From positions 1 through 64,000 of the forward strand of contig NZ_JAFCLZ010000002.1 of assembly GCF_018130165.1 (NCBI RefSeq): 64,000 nucleotides of DNA, in the 5' to 3' direction. This DNA comes from Bradyrhizobium sp. JYMT SZCCT0180 (GTDB lineage Bacteria; Pseudomonadota; Alphaproteobacteria; Rhizobiales; Xanthobacteraceae). This document shows, in pieces, positions 26,504-34,322 of this stretch. Under the pieces are notes generated by a model, which saw only the letters and a list, made by a program, of their open reading frames with translations, made no database searches and was not told where the DNA came from. A program made the translations under genes and the position numbers. Position 1 is the stretch's first letter. Every line of letters starts with the position of its first letter.

Positions 26504-27694
26504 GTGAAGGCCGCCGTCCAACCACCGTCCACCACGCACCCCGCGTGGCTGATCCTCGTTCTGTCGCTGGCGCCGACGATCGGTCTTGGAATCGGCCGCT
26601 TCGCCTATGCCCTGGTGCTGCCGGACATGCGCGACGCGCTGGGCTGGTCCTATTCCGCGGCCGGCTTCATGAACACGATCAACGCCGTCGGCTATCTCGC
26701 GGGCGCGCTGCTCGCCTCGCGCATGATCCGGCGGTTCGGGCTGACGCGAACGCTGCGCTGGGGAACGCTGGCCGCCGTCATCTCGCTGGCGCTCTGCGCC
26801 GTCTCAGGCAATTTTTTCGTGCTGAGCTTTGCCCGGTTGCTGGCGGGCATCGGCGCCGCGGGCGGATTCGTCGGCGGCGCGGCGCTGGCGGCCACGATCG
26901 CGCAGACGCGCCCCGAGCGCGCCAATTTCCTGCTCAGCCTGTTTTATGCCGGGCCCGGGCTCGGCATCCTCGCCTCGGGACTGATCGCTCCGTTCGTGCT
27001 GCAAGGTTTTGGGCCGGGATCGTGGTGGATCGTCTGGTGGGCGATGACACTGCTCTCCGCCCTCCTGATCATGCCGCTGCTGCTGGCGCCGCTGGGCGGT
27101 GGCGTTGATATCGACAGCGCGGCACCGGCCAGATTCTCGGTCGGCCCGGTGCTGCCCTATCTCATCGGCTACTTCCTGTTCGGCGCCGGCTACATCGCCT
27201 ACATGACCTTCATGATCGCCTATGTCCGCGATGGCGGCGGCGGCGCGGCGGCGCAAAGCCTGTTCTGGAGCCTGATCGGGATGAGTGCGTTCGCAACGCC
27301 CTGGGTATGGCGGCGGGTGCTGGCGCTGGATCGCGGCGGCCTCACCACCGCAATTATTCTGGGCGTCAACGCGATCGGCGCGGCGCTGCCGATCTTCGGG
27401 CACTCGCCGCTGTTGCTGGCAATCTCGGCGCTGGTGTTCGGCGTCGCGTTCTTCGCGGTGGTGGGATCGACCACCGCCTTCGTGCGCTTCAACTATCCGC
27501 CGTCCGCCTGGCCTATGGGGATCGCGGCGATGACCATTTCGTTTGGCATCGGCCAGACGCTGGGGCCGATCGTGGTTGGCGCGATCACCGACGCGGTGGG
27601 CAGTCTTTCGTTTGCGCTCAACGTTTCCGCGGCGATGCTGGCGACCGGCGCGGTCTTGTGCGCGTTTCAGAAGCGGCTGAAGACGACTGCGTAG
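26504..27694 (+). CDS. MFS transporter, YbfB/YjiJ family
   Basis: A 396-residue, twelve-segment major facilitator protein. The opening block IGLGIGRFAYALVLPDM with the GWSYSAAGFMNTINAVGYLAGA stretch is the signature of the YbfB/YjiJ group. The start is placed at GTG 26504, which has GGAG seven bases upstream; earlier in-frame starts run into the preceding transporter gene. Substrates in this family are mostly undefined. Confidence 0.88.
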   Translation: MKAAVQPPSTTHPAWLILVLSLAPTIGLGIGRFAYALVLPDMRDALGWSYSAAGFMNTINAVGYLAGALLASRMIRRFGLTRTLRWGTLAAVISLALCAVSGNFFVLSFARLLAGIGAAGGFVGGAALAATIAQTRPERANFLLSLFYAGPGLGILASGLIAPFVLQGFGPGSWWIVWWAMTLLSALLIMPLLLAPLGGGVDIDSAAPARFSVGPVLPYLIGYFLFGAGYIAYMTFMIAYVRDGGGGAAAQSLFWSLIGMSAFATPWVWRRVLALDRGGLTTAIILGVNAIGAALPIFGHSPLLLAISALVFGVAFFAVVGSTTAFVRFNYPPSAWPMGIAAMTISFGIGQTLGPIVVGAITDAVGSLSFALNVSAAMLATGAVLCAFQKRLKTTA

Positions 27695-27705
27695 GGTGGG
27701 TGGAG

Positions 27706-28491
27706 CTAGCTTCCGCTGAACGAATTATATCCCTGGTCTTCCCAGAAGCCGCCCTTGTAGTCGTTGGTGACTTCCATCGAGATCACGTATTTCGGATTCT
27801 TGAAGCCGAGTTTTGTCGGCACCCGAATCTTCATGGGGAAACCATAGGCGCGCGGCAGGATTTCATCGCCGAATTTGAACGTCATCTGGGTCTGCGCGTG
27901 CAGCGCGCTGCGCATGTCGAGCGGCGAATTGTAGCCGTCCTTGTCGGCGCACTGGAACCAGACATATTTGGCGCGCGTGTCGGCGCCGACGATTTGCAGG
28001 AAATCGCGCAGCGGCGTGCCGGTCCAGCTGCCGATCGCGCTCCAGCCCTCGACGCAGATGTGGCGCGTGACCTGCTTGACCTGCGGCAGCTTGTACAATT
28101 CCTCGAGCGTCCACGACTTCTTGTTCTCGACCAGGCCCCGCACCTCGAGCTTCCAGTCCTTGGCCTCGATCTCGGGGGCCTCGTCGAGGCTGTAATAGGC
28201 GTTGAACGGGAACGGCTTGGTGATCGCGCTTTCCGGGAAGGTCGGCGCCAGCGCATCGGGATTGAACATCCATGCCTGCACGCCGTCGTTGAATTTCGAA
28301 ACCTGCTTCAGCATTTCCTCGGCCGAAAACTGGTCCGTCACGTCGCAGCCGGTGAGCAGCGTCAGCGCGCCGAGGCTGGCGCCGCCGGAGATGAAGCGCC
28401 GGCGCGTCAGGTCCGGCATCGTCTTGACGGCGTCCTTGAGCAACAGGGTCTTGTCGACGCCGGGGATTAGAAGGTTGCGAAGGCGGCCCAT
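27706..28491 (-). CDS. MsrP/YedY-like molybdopterin-dependent oxidoreductase catalytic subunit
   Basis: A 261-residue sulfite-oxidase-fold enzyme. A twin-arginine signal (LTRRRFISGGASLGALTLLTG) at about residues 28-50 sends it folded to the periplasm. The molybdenum-ligand cysteine is in HICVEGWSAIGSWTGTPL, followed by the PRAYGFPMKIRVP and LGFKNPKYV blocks. MsrP reduces methionine sulfoxide in envelope proteins; assignment here to protein repair is by family only. The ATG at 28491 lies seven bases after GAGGAG. The upstream gene overlaps this ribosome site and encodes the likely haem partner. Confidence 0.9.
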   Translation of the reverse strand: MGRLRNLLIPGVDKTLLLKDAVKTMPDLTRRRFISGGASLGALTLLTGCDVTDQFSAEEMLKQVSKFNDGVQAWMFNPDALAPTFPESAITKPFPFNAYYSLDEAPEIEAKDWKLEVRGLVENKKSWTLEELYKLPQVKQVTRHICVEGWSAIGSWTGTPLRDFLQIVGADTRAKYVWFQCADKDGYNSPLDMRSALHAQTQMTFKFGDEILPRAYGFPMKIRVPTKLGFKNPKYVISMEVTNDYKGGFWEDQGYNSFSGS

Positions 28492-28502
28492 AGTCATTCT
28501 CC

Positions 28503-29138
28503 TCAACGACCGATGATCATGGCGCGAAGGCTCTTCGGCACCAGCAGCGCAAGTACGACATGCACCACCATGAAGGCGACGATCGCGGCCATGCAGAAGA
28601 AGTGGACGTAACGGGCGGCTTCATAGCCGCCGAACATGGCCGTCAGATATTGCAGCTGCACCGGTTTCCAGATCGCCAGACCCGACAGCACGATCAGGAT
28701 ACCGACCACGATGATGCCGGCATAGAGCAGCTTCTGCACGTAATTGTATTTGGTCAGATCCTCGTGCGACAGCTTGCCGGTCAGCGCCGCCTTGGTATCG
28801 GCAAGCACGCCCTCCGGCGTGATCGGCAGCAGCTTCTTGCGGAAGCGGCCGGTGGCGAGCCCCAGAGCGAGGTAGATCAGGCCGTTGACCATCAACAGCC
28901 ACATCGCGGCAAAGTGCCAGAGCAGCGCGCCGCCGAGCCAACCGCCCAGCGTGATGCTGTCCGAGAAGGTGAAGTCGAACAGCGGAGAGGCGTTGTAGAT
29001 CTTCCATCCCGACATGATCATCAGGACCATCGCAAAGGCGTTGGTCCAGTGCAGGGCCCGCACCCAGGCCGGCTGAATGACTTTGGCCTTGGGCGTCGCT
29101 TTGGCGCTGGCTTGGTCGCTGGCGGTGATGCTCGACAT
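28503..29138 (-). CDS. Cytochrome b561-type membrane subunit, partner of the molybdoenzyme
   Basis: A 211-residue inner-membrane cytochrome b with four or five hydrophobic segments. Candidate haem-b ligand histidines lie in RALHWTNAFAMV, LLWHFAAMW, YVHFFCMAAIVAF and VVHVVLALL. It resembles the b561/Ni-Fe-hydrogenase cytochrome b group rather than MsrQ. Its stop codon is only 11 bases from the start of the molybdoenzyme gene. The pair therefore probably passes electrons between the quinone pool and the periplasmic molybdenum site. Confidence 0.87.
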   Translation of the reverse strand: MSSITASDQASAKATPKAKVIQPAWVRALHWTNAFAMVLMIMSGWKIYNASPLFDFTFSDSITLGGWLGGALLWHFAAMWLLMVNGLIYLALGLATGRFRKKLLPITPEGVLADTKAALTGKLSHEDLTKYNYVQKLLYAGIIVVGILIVLSGLAIWKPVQLQYLTAMFGGYEAARYVHFFCMAAIVAFMVVHVVLALLVPKSLRAMIIGR

Positions 29139-29244
29139 GGCCTGATCCGTCGTTGCAATGGGCTACCGGTTTATACGCCGGGAACCGGGTTTTCGTTACT
29201 GCCCAGATGCTATCAGATCGATGCAGGGGGCGTATCGAGGTCAC

Positions 29245-29274
29245 AAAAAAGCGAGCCGGGTCGCCCCGGCTCGC
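29245..29274 (-). terminator. Intrinsic terminator after the fasciclin gene
   Basis: On the minus strand GCGAGCCGGG pairs perfectly with CCCGGCTCGC around loop GCGA and is followed by TTTTTT. It lies 44 bases after the fasciclin stop codon and isolates that gene from the cytochrome b gene. Confidence 0.95.
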
Positions 29275-29317
29275 CCATCCACGCATCCCGTTGGGACTAA
29301 TCAGGCGTGCGCGGAGA

Positions 29318-29872
29318 TCACGAAGCCGGCATCAGCACGGTATCGATCACATGGATCACGCCGTTGGACTGGTTGACGTTCGAGATCGTGACCATCGAGG
29401 TTCCGCCCTTGGCGTCGACGATCCAGACCTTGCTGCCGTCGAGCTTCACGGTCAGCTGTTCGCCTTCGGCGGTCTTGAGCTTCATGCCGTCCTTGAGGTC
29501 GGCTGCGGCGAGCTTGCCGGGCACCACATGGTACGTCAGGATCTTGGTCAGGGTCGCCTTGTTCTCAGGCTTCACCAGCGTGTCGACGGTGCCGGCCGGC
29601 AGCTTGCCGAAGGCGGCGTTGGTCGGCGCGAACACCGTGAACGGGCCTTTGCTTTCCAGCGTGGGAACCAGACCGGCGGCCTTCACGGCGGCGACCAGCG
29701 TGGTGTGGTCCTTGGAGTTGACGGCGTTCTGGACGATGTTCTTCGAGGGGAACATCGCGGCGCCGCCGACCATCACGGTCTTTTCTTCCGCGCTGGCCGG
29801 TGCGGACACAGTGGCGGTGAACGCGAGCACGCTGAAGGCGGCGGCGGTCAGATAAGCAATACGGTTCGACAT
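29318..29872 (-). CDS. Exported fasciclin (FAS1) domain protein
   Basis: A 184-residue periplasmic protein. The signal peptide runs MSNRIAYLTAAAFSVLAFTATVS to ASAE. One FAS1 domain follows, with its two conserved blocks GPFTVFAPTNAAFGKLP and ILTYHVVPGK, and ends in NGVIHVIDTVLMP. FAS1 domains mediate adhesion or matrix contacts; in rhizobia similar proteins (Nex18-like) have been linked to symbiosis. GGGAGAAGATCC precedes the ATG. It is monocistronic, with its own terminator. Confidence 0.93.
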   Translation of the reverse strand: MSNRIAYLTAAAFSVLAFTATVSAPASAEEKTVMVGGAAMFPSKNIVQNAVNSKDHTTLVAAVKAAGLVPTLESKGPFTVFAPTNAAFGKLPAGTVDTLVKPENKATLTKILTYHVVPGKLAAADLKDGMKLKTAEGEQLTVKLDGSKVWIVDAKGGTSMVTISNVNQSNGVIHVIDTVLMPAS

Positions 29873-30083
29873 GGATCTTCTCCCGATGATTGAGGTCTCC
29901 GGCGGGGGGCCGCCGGTGCTGAGAACAACGACGCTGGTCGGTTGACCGTTTTCGTCGTCGTTGGCCGAGCTACGGGAGGTTTTTCGGGCAGTTTCGGCGG
30001 ATAATTTATCGTGATGGCTGAAACTTTCGGGAGGGTGGTCCGTGGGGGCTTCGTTGCGAAGGTGTCCAGTTCCACCCACAACT

Positions 30084-30202
30084 GTCATCACCCGCGAAGG
30101 CGGGTGATCCAGTACGCCGCGGCTTCTCGGTTCAATCACTGGCGTCTCTGGAATACTGGCTCACCCGCCCCCCGTGCGCAATTGCGCACTCGGGCGGGTG
30201 AC
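30084..30202. repeat. Two-hairpin palindromic element with TGCGCAATTGCGCA tip (left flank of the structured block)
   Basis: GTC/GAC ends; hairpin ATCACCCGC/GCGGGTGAT; CCAGTA pairs with a distal TACTGG; the second hairpin TCACCCG/CGGGTGA carries TGCGCAATTGCGCA at its apex (30175-30188). It directly abuts the long structured element at 30241. Confidence 0.88.
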
Positions 30203-30240
30203 GACAACTGAATATGTGGCTGCATTCTCGCGACGCATTG

Positions 30241-30750
30241 CGCCCGAGGTTTTCAAGTTCGTTCCGCCCTCTAAGAATCCAGAGGGCGCAGGGAATGCCG
30301 GATGCGCGCTGCACCCGCGGTCTCGTGTGCGATTGTGCTAAAGAAGCTGCACACGAGCATACAGGGCAGCGGAGAACATCCGACATTCCCTGCGCAGTGG
30401 CTTTACAGCTTATAACGCGCTCTCCCCGGTGAGACGGCCTCTATTGCCACCGTCACTGCGCATGGCGTGAGCCCTTGCGCAGCTTGACGCCGTTACGGGC
30501 GCCAGGACCACACGCTTTCGCCGTACGCCTTTGCTGCGACCGTCAATCGCAACATCAACGTCCACCGCATCCCCGCCCCTCGTCATGACGACGGCCGACG
30601 CCCCTCTGAATGGGACGGGATGGCTACTGATGTGCAGGTGATTTGGGGTCAAAGGGAAGAGAAATATTTTTGATTTTCGGAAATTTAGGACTTGACATGA
30701 TTTCCGTAAATCAGAACTGATTTGCCCGTCGGGTTGTTTTGCCGCAGTTC
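30241..30750. repeat. Long structured intergenic element of unknown function
   Basis: No gene is credible here. The left third has an ordered secondary structure. CGCCCTCT (30265-30272) pairs with AGAGGGCG (30281-30288). GCGCAGGGAATGCCGGATG (30286-30304) pairs with 30377-30395 at 18 of 19 positions. Inside, CTCGTGTGC (30322-30330) pairs perfectly with GCACACGAG (30349-30357). The rest holds the palindrome CGTCATGACG (30581-30590) and an AT-rich tail (30660-30720) containing TTGACA at 30693. From memory, similar sequence is common between genes in Bradyrhizobium. It could be a structured RNA or a non-autonomous mobile element. The two readings are not separable here. Confidence 0.6.
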
Positions 30751-30758
30751 TATCCGCC

Positions 30759-30883
30759 GTCATTCCGGGGCGATGCGCAGCATCGAGCCCGGAATCCATC
30801 GAGCGACAGCGCATGCGGCCTGATGGATTCCGGGCTCGCGCTACGCGCGCCCTCAGATGCGCAATTGCGCATCGGGGAATGAC
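30759..30883. repeat. Palindromic element, GTCATTCC class, with TGCGCAATTGCGCA tip (right flank of the structured block)
   Basis: GTCATTCC/GGAATGAC ends. An inner hairpin uses ATTCCGGG and its partner, the connecting pair is GGAATCCATC/GATGGATTCC, and the second hairpin has apex TGCGCAATTGCGCA (30858-30871). The remaining bases up to folB hold a short CTCCC/GGGAG hairpin only. Confidence 0.85.
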
Positions 30884-30976
30884 AAGGTGCGTAACGACAG
30901 TTTCCATGCTCGCCACACGAACGGTCGGCTCCCTCCCCCGCACGGGAGGGAACGAGAGAGCAGCTCACACAAACAT

Positions 30977-31387
30977 CTACGCCAATTCTTCCATTGCTTG
31001 CTCGACCGGCCGATCCACGAGGTCAGCGCGCGCCAGGCGCACCGTGATCCCGACCTTGCTGAGCGTATGCGGGATCGGCGGGCTGAACTTGGCGACGCCA
31101 ACGGTGATGGTGTCGATCAAGGCGAAGCGCCGCAGCAGGCCGATCGCAACCGCTTCCCCGAGCGCTTCCAGCGTTTGGTATTTCGTCGCGCCGGCAAGAC
31201 TGACGGCAGCGTCCACCACGGCATCATAGCGGATCGATGCATCCAGCCTGTCGTCCCGGTGCGTCGGCGCCGCCTTCAACGTCGCGTCGATGTCGAAGGT
31301 GAATTTCTGGCCGAGGCGGCGCTCTTCCTCGAACAGGCCGTGATATCCGAAGGTCTGCAATCCGGATATCTGGATGGTCGTCAACAT
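30977..31387 (-). CDS. folB: Dihydroneopterin aldolase
   Basis: Cleaves 7,8-dihydroneopterin to 6-hydroxymethyl-dihydropterin and glycolaldehyde in folate synthesis. The 136-residue protein has the FolB signature GYHGLFEEERRLGQKFTFDI, the Tyr in SIRYDAVVD, and a conserved Lys in ITVGVAKFSPP. The ATG at 31387 follows AAGGAGCGGCCC; upstream in-frame starts would translate a palindromic repeat. No folP or folK lies nearby. Confidence 0.93.
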   Translation of the reverse strand: MLTTIQISGLQTFGYHGLFEEERRLGQKFTFDIDATLKAAPTHRDDRLDASIRYDAVVDAAVSLAGATKYQTLEALGEAVAIGLLRRFALIDTITVGVAKFSPPIPHTLSKVGITVRLARADLVDRPVEQAMEELA

Positions 31388-31538
31388 GGGCCGCTCCTTC
31401 ATCAGAAGGTGGATCGGATTTTTTCCGATTGCCCAGGCGCGCGGCTGAAAATCTCGCGCTTCCCGATGGTGCCCCATCTGCGATCGCCAGTCGCGCGAGA
31501 GCCTAGGTATAGCGGGAGAATGTATGCGGCTCAAGCTT

Positions 31539-31656
31539 GTAGGGTGGGCAAAGGCGCGCTTGCGCCGTGCCCACCACAATTTGGCGTCATAAGTGGGCAC
31601 GCGGAGCCTGTCATCGGGCGCGCATTCGCGCGACCCGTTGGCTTTGCCCACCCTAC
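31539..31656. repeat. GTAGGGTGGGC-class palindromic element
   Basis: Outer arms GTAGGGTGGGCAAAG and CTTTGCCCACCCTAC type; inner arms GGTGGGC/GCCCACC with a GCGC tip. It lies just downstream of the SDR gene, between it and folB. The fuller palindrome at 55916 has the same arms. Confidence 0.85.
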
Positions 31657-31661
31657 GATCT

Positions 31662-32423
31662 CTAATCGTTGCTCGCCGGCGTCTGGATGAAGCCGCGATT
31701 GTGTGTCGGGCTGATCAGTATCTCGTTGACGCAGACGCGCGGCGGCAGGCTGGCGACGAACGCGATGGTGCGGCCGCAATCCTCGGGCTGCAGCATCTTC
31801 GCCAGTTGGGTTTCGTTCGGCGGCACCGGGCGCGATTTCAGGATCGGGGTTGCGACCTCGCCGGGCGACAGGCAGCAGGCGCGCAGCCCGTTGACGCATT
31901 CGTCCATGTTGAAGGAATGGGTCAGCGCCAGCACCGCATGCTTGGTGGTGGTGTAGGCCGGGCCCGTCATCTTCGAGACATGACGACCGGCCCAGGACGC
32001 GACGTTGATGATGCAGCCATCCTGCTGCTTGCGCATCGCCGGCAGCACAGCGTGCATGCAGAACATGACGCCGTTGAGGTTGATATTGACGACCTTGTCC
32101 CAGCCCTCCGGTTCCACATCCGCCCAGCTCCGCTTCGGTACGTTGACGCCGGCACTGTTGACCAAGAGGTCGATCCGGCCGTGCTTGGCGAGGATCGTTT
32201 CCGCGGCCTTGTTGACGTCGGCCCTGTTGCTGACATCGAGCGCGATCGCCTCGGCCTTGCCGCCCTTTTTTGTGATGCTGGCCACGACCCGGTCCAGTTC
32301 TGCCTGGCGGCGTCCCGAGACCACGACGGTCCAGCCGTCCGCCGCGAGATGCTCCGCGCCGGATTCACCGATTCCCGTGCCGCCGCCGGTCACCCAGGCC
32401 ACGCGTTTCCCATTATTTGACAT
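31662..32423 (-). CDS. Short-chain dehydrogenase/reductase
   Basis: A 253-residue classical SDR. The cofactor motif TGGGTGIG is near the N-terminus, NSAGV (NxAG) is present, Ser lies in NVASWAG, and the catalytic YTTTK pair is intact. SPGEVATPIL follows. The Arg in SGRRQAEL after strand two favours NADP(H). The substrate is unknown. It is divergent from the malonyl-CoA synthetase gene with 74 bases between starts. Confidence 0.9.
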   Translation of the reverse strand: MSNNGKRVAWVTGGGTGIGESGAEHLAADGWTVVVSGRRQAELDRVVASITKKGGKAEAIALDVSNRADVNKAAETILAKHGRIDLLVNSAGVNVPKRSWADVEPEGWDKVVNINLNGVMFCMHAVLPAMRKQQDGCIINVASWAGRHVSKMTGPAYTTTKHAVLALTHSFNMDECVNGLRACCLSPGEVATPILKSRPVPPNETQLAKMLQPEDCGRTIAFVASLPPRVCVNEILISPTHNRGFIQTPASND

Positions 32424-32497
32424 GCAAACTGTCTCCGTTGCTTTTTGAGGGGCCTTTTTGCTAATCCAGCCACCTGATGCCCCTCAGGGAATGTTGC

Positions 32498-34024
32498 ATG
32501 AACACCACCGCCAGCGCCAACCTGTTTTCCCGCCTGTTCGACAAGCTCGACGATCCCGCCCGGCTCGCGATCGAGATGCTCGACGGCACGCGCATCAGCT
32601 ATGCCGATCTGATCGCCCGCGCCGGCCAGATGGCGAATGTGCTGGTCGCGAGAGGCGTCAAACCGGGCGACCGCGTGGCGGCGCAGACCGAAAAATCCGT
32701 GCCGGCGCTGGTGCTCTATCTTGCCGCCGTGCGCGCCGGCGCAGTGTATCTGCCGCTCAACACCGCCTATACGCTGAACGAGCTCGAATATTTCATCACC
32801 GACGCCGAGCCGTCGCTGGTGGTGTGCGATCCCTCCAAGGCGGAGGGCATCGGCGCGATCGCGGCCAAGGTCAACGCCAGGGTCGAAACGCTCGATGCCA
32901 ACGGCAAGGGCTCGCTGACGGATGCCGCCGCCAAGGCGGACACTTCGTTTGCAACGGTCGCCCGCGCCAGCGACGACCTCGCCGCGATCCTCTACACGTC
33001 GGGCACCACGGGCCGTTCCAAGGGCGCGATGCTGACGCACGACAATCTCGCCTCGAACTCGCTCTCGCTGGTCGATTATTGGCGCTTCACTGGGGACGAC
33101 GTGCTGATCCACGCGCTGCCGATCTACCACACCCACGGCCTGTTCGTGGCGAGCAACGTCACGCTGTTCGCGCGCGCTTCGATGATCTTCCTGCCGAAGC
33201 TCGATGCCGAACTGATCATCAAGCTGATGGCGCGCTCAACCGTGCTGATGGGGGTGCCGACCTTCTACACGCGGCTGCTGCAGAGCCCGGCGCTGACGAA
33301 GGAATCCGCCAAACACATGCGGCTGTTCATTTCCGGCTCCGCGCCGTTGCTCGCCGACACCCATCGCGAATGGTCTGATCGAACAGGTTTTGCCATCCTC
33401 GAGCGCTACGGCATGACCGAAACCAACATGAACACCTCCAACCCCTATGACGGCGACCGCGTGCCCGGCGCCGTCGGCCTGCCGCTGCCCGGCGTCTCGT
33501 TACGCGTCACCGATCCCGAAACCGGCAAGGAGATCGCGCGCGACACCATCGGCATGATCGAGGTCAAGGGCCCCAACGTCTTCAAGGGCTACTGGCGGAT
33601 GCCGGAGAAGACAAAAGCCGAGTTCCGCGATGACGGCTTCTTCATCACCGGCGATCTCGGCAAGATCGACGACAAGGGCTATGTGCACATTCTCGGCCGC
33701 GGCAAGGATCTGGTGATCTCCGGCGGCTTCAACGTCTACCCGAAGGAAATCGAGAGCGAGATCGACGCCATGCCGGGCGTGATCGAATCCGCCGTGATCG
33801 GCGTGCCGCATGCGGACTTTGGCGAAGGCGTCACCGCGGTCGTGGTCTGCAACAAGGGCGCCGACATCAGCGAAGCCTCGGTGCTGCAAGCACTCGACGG
33901 CCGTCTTGCAAAGTTCAAGATGCCGAAGCGCGTCTTCGTCGTGGACGAATTGCCGCGCAACGCGATGGGCAAGGTGCAGAAGAACATTCTGCGGGATACT
34001 TACGCAAAGATTTACGCAAAATAG
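32498..34024 (+). CDS. matB: Malonyl-CoA synthetase (MatB-like acyl-CoA ligase)
   Basis: An ANL-superfamily ligase making malonyl-CoA from malonate, CoA and ATP. The 508-residue protein has the P-loop YTSGTTGRSKGAMLTH, HALPIYHTHGLFVASNVTL, the adenylation motif YGMTETNMNTSNPYDG, GDLGKIDDKGYVHILGR and the C-terminal catalytic Lys region PRNAMGKVQKN. The TETNMNTSNP form is typical of the malonyl-CoA group rather than long-chain ligases. The ATG at 32498 follows CAGGGA. No malonate decarboxylase (matA) or carrier (matC) gene lies alongside. Confidence 0.9.
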   Translation: MNTTASANLFSRLFDKLDDPARLAIEMLDGTRISYADLIARAGQMANVLVARGVKPGDRVAAQTEKSVPALVLYLAAVRAGAVYLPLNTAYTLNELEYFITDAEPSLVVCDPSKAEGIGAIAAKVNARVETLDANGKGSLTDAAAKADTSFATVARASDDLAAILYTSGTTGRSKGAMLTHDNLASNSLSLVDYWRFTGDDVLIHALPIYHTHGLFVASNVTLFARASMIFLPKLDAELIIKLMARSTVLMGVPTFYTRLLQSPALTKESAKHMRLFISGSAPLLADTHREWSDRTGFAILERYGMTETNMNTSNPYDGDRVPGAVGLPLPGVSLRVTDPETGKEIARDTIGMIEVKGPNVFKGYWRMPEKTKAEFRDDGFFITGDLGKIDDKGYVHILGRGKDLVISGGFNVYPKEIESEIDAMPGVIESAVIGVPHADFGEGVTAVVVCNKGADISEASVLQALDGRLAKFKMPKRVFVVDELPRNAMGKVQKNILRDTYAKIYAK

Positions 34025-34043
34025 AGCCGTCCCCCGTCCGGGT

Positions 34044-34066
34044 GAGCCTGAGCCTGAGCCTGAGCC
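34044..34066. repeat. GAGCCT hexamer tandem repeat
   Basis: Three full GAGCCT units and a partial fourth in tandem, 20 bases after the matB stop codon. Simple repeats of this kind can vary in length by slippage. Confidence 0.85.
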
Positions 34067-34084
34067 GGCGAAGCCGCGCTGACC

Positions 34085-34143
34085 AGTTCCACGACGGAAG
34101 TTCCATGACGACGAGTTCCGCGATGGCGAGTTCCATGACGCGC
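34085..34143. repeat. Imperfect 15-base tandem repeat (AGTTCC units)
   Basis: Four units each begin with AGTTCC (34085, 34099, 34114, 34129), spaced 14, 15 and 15 bases, with related tails such as ATGACGACG, GCGATGGCG and ATGACGCGC. No gene is present. It lies between matB and the HD-GYP gene; no direct function is evident. Confidence 0.75.
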
Positions 34144-34229
34144 GGCGCATGTGAACACTTTTTGGGCATTGCCACTTAACCGAAAAATTCCGTTTCGCGG
34201 ATAGCGTGACGAATGGCTCGTTGTAACTT

Positions 34230-34243
34230 CCGTAATATTACGG
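34230..34243. promoter_or_regulatory. Perfect 14-base AT-rich palindrome upstream of the HD-GYP gene
   Basis: CCGTAATATTACGG is a perfect palindrome 80 bases before the HD-GYP start, in otherwise GC-rich DNA. It has the size and symmetry of a dimeric regulator's operator. No protein is assigned to it. Confidence 0.4.
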
Positions 34244-34322
34244 TCGTTTTGGAACAGCGAGCCGGTTTGATTTTCGGAAGCGACGGCGATCGGGCCAAAC
34301 CGCCTTCCAGGTAAAGTTATCG

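Noticed and set aside
30410..30943. Reverse-strand open frame of 177 codons in the structured block
   Set aside because: It spans a repeat element and part of the long structured element, has no ribosome site, and its composition follows the GC pattern of the repeats. Frames like this in Bradyrhizobium intergenic repeats are probably spurious.
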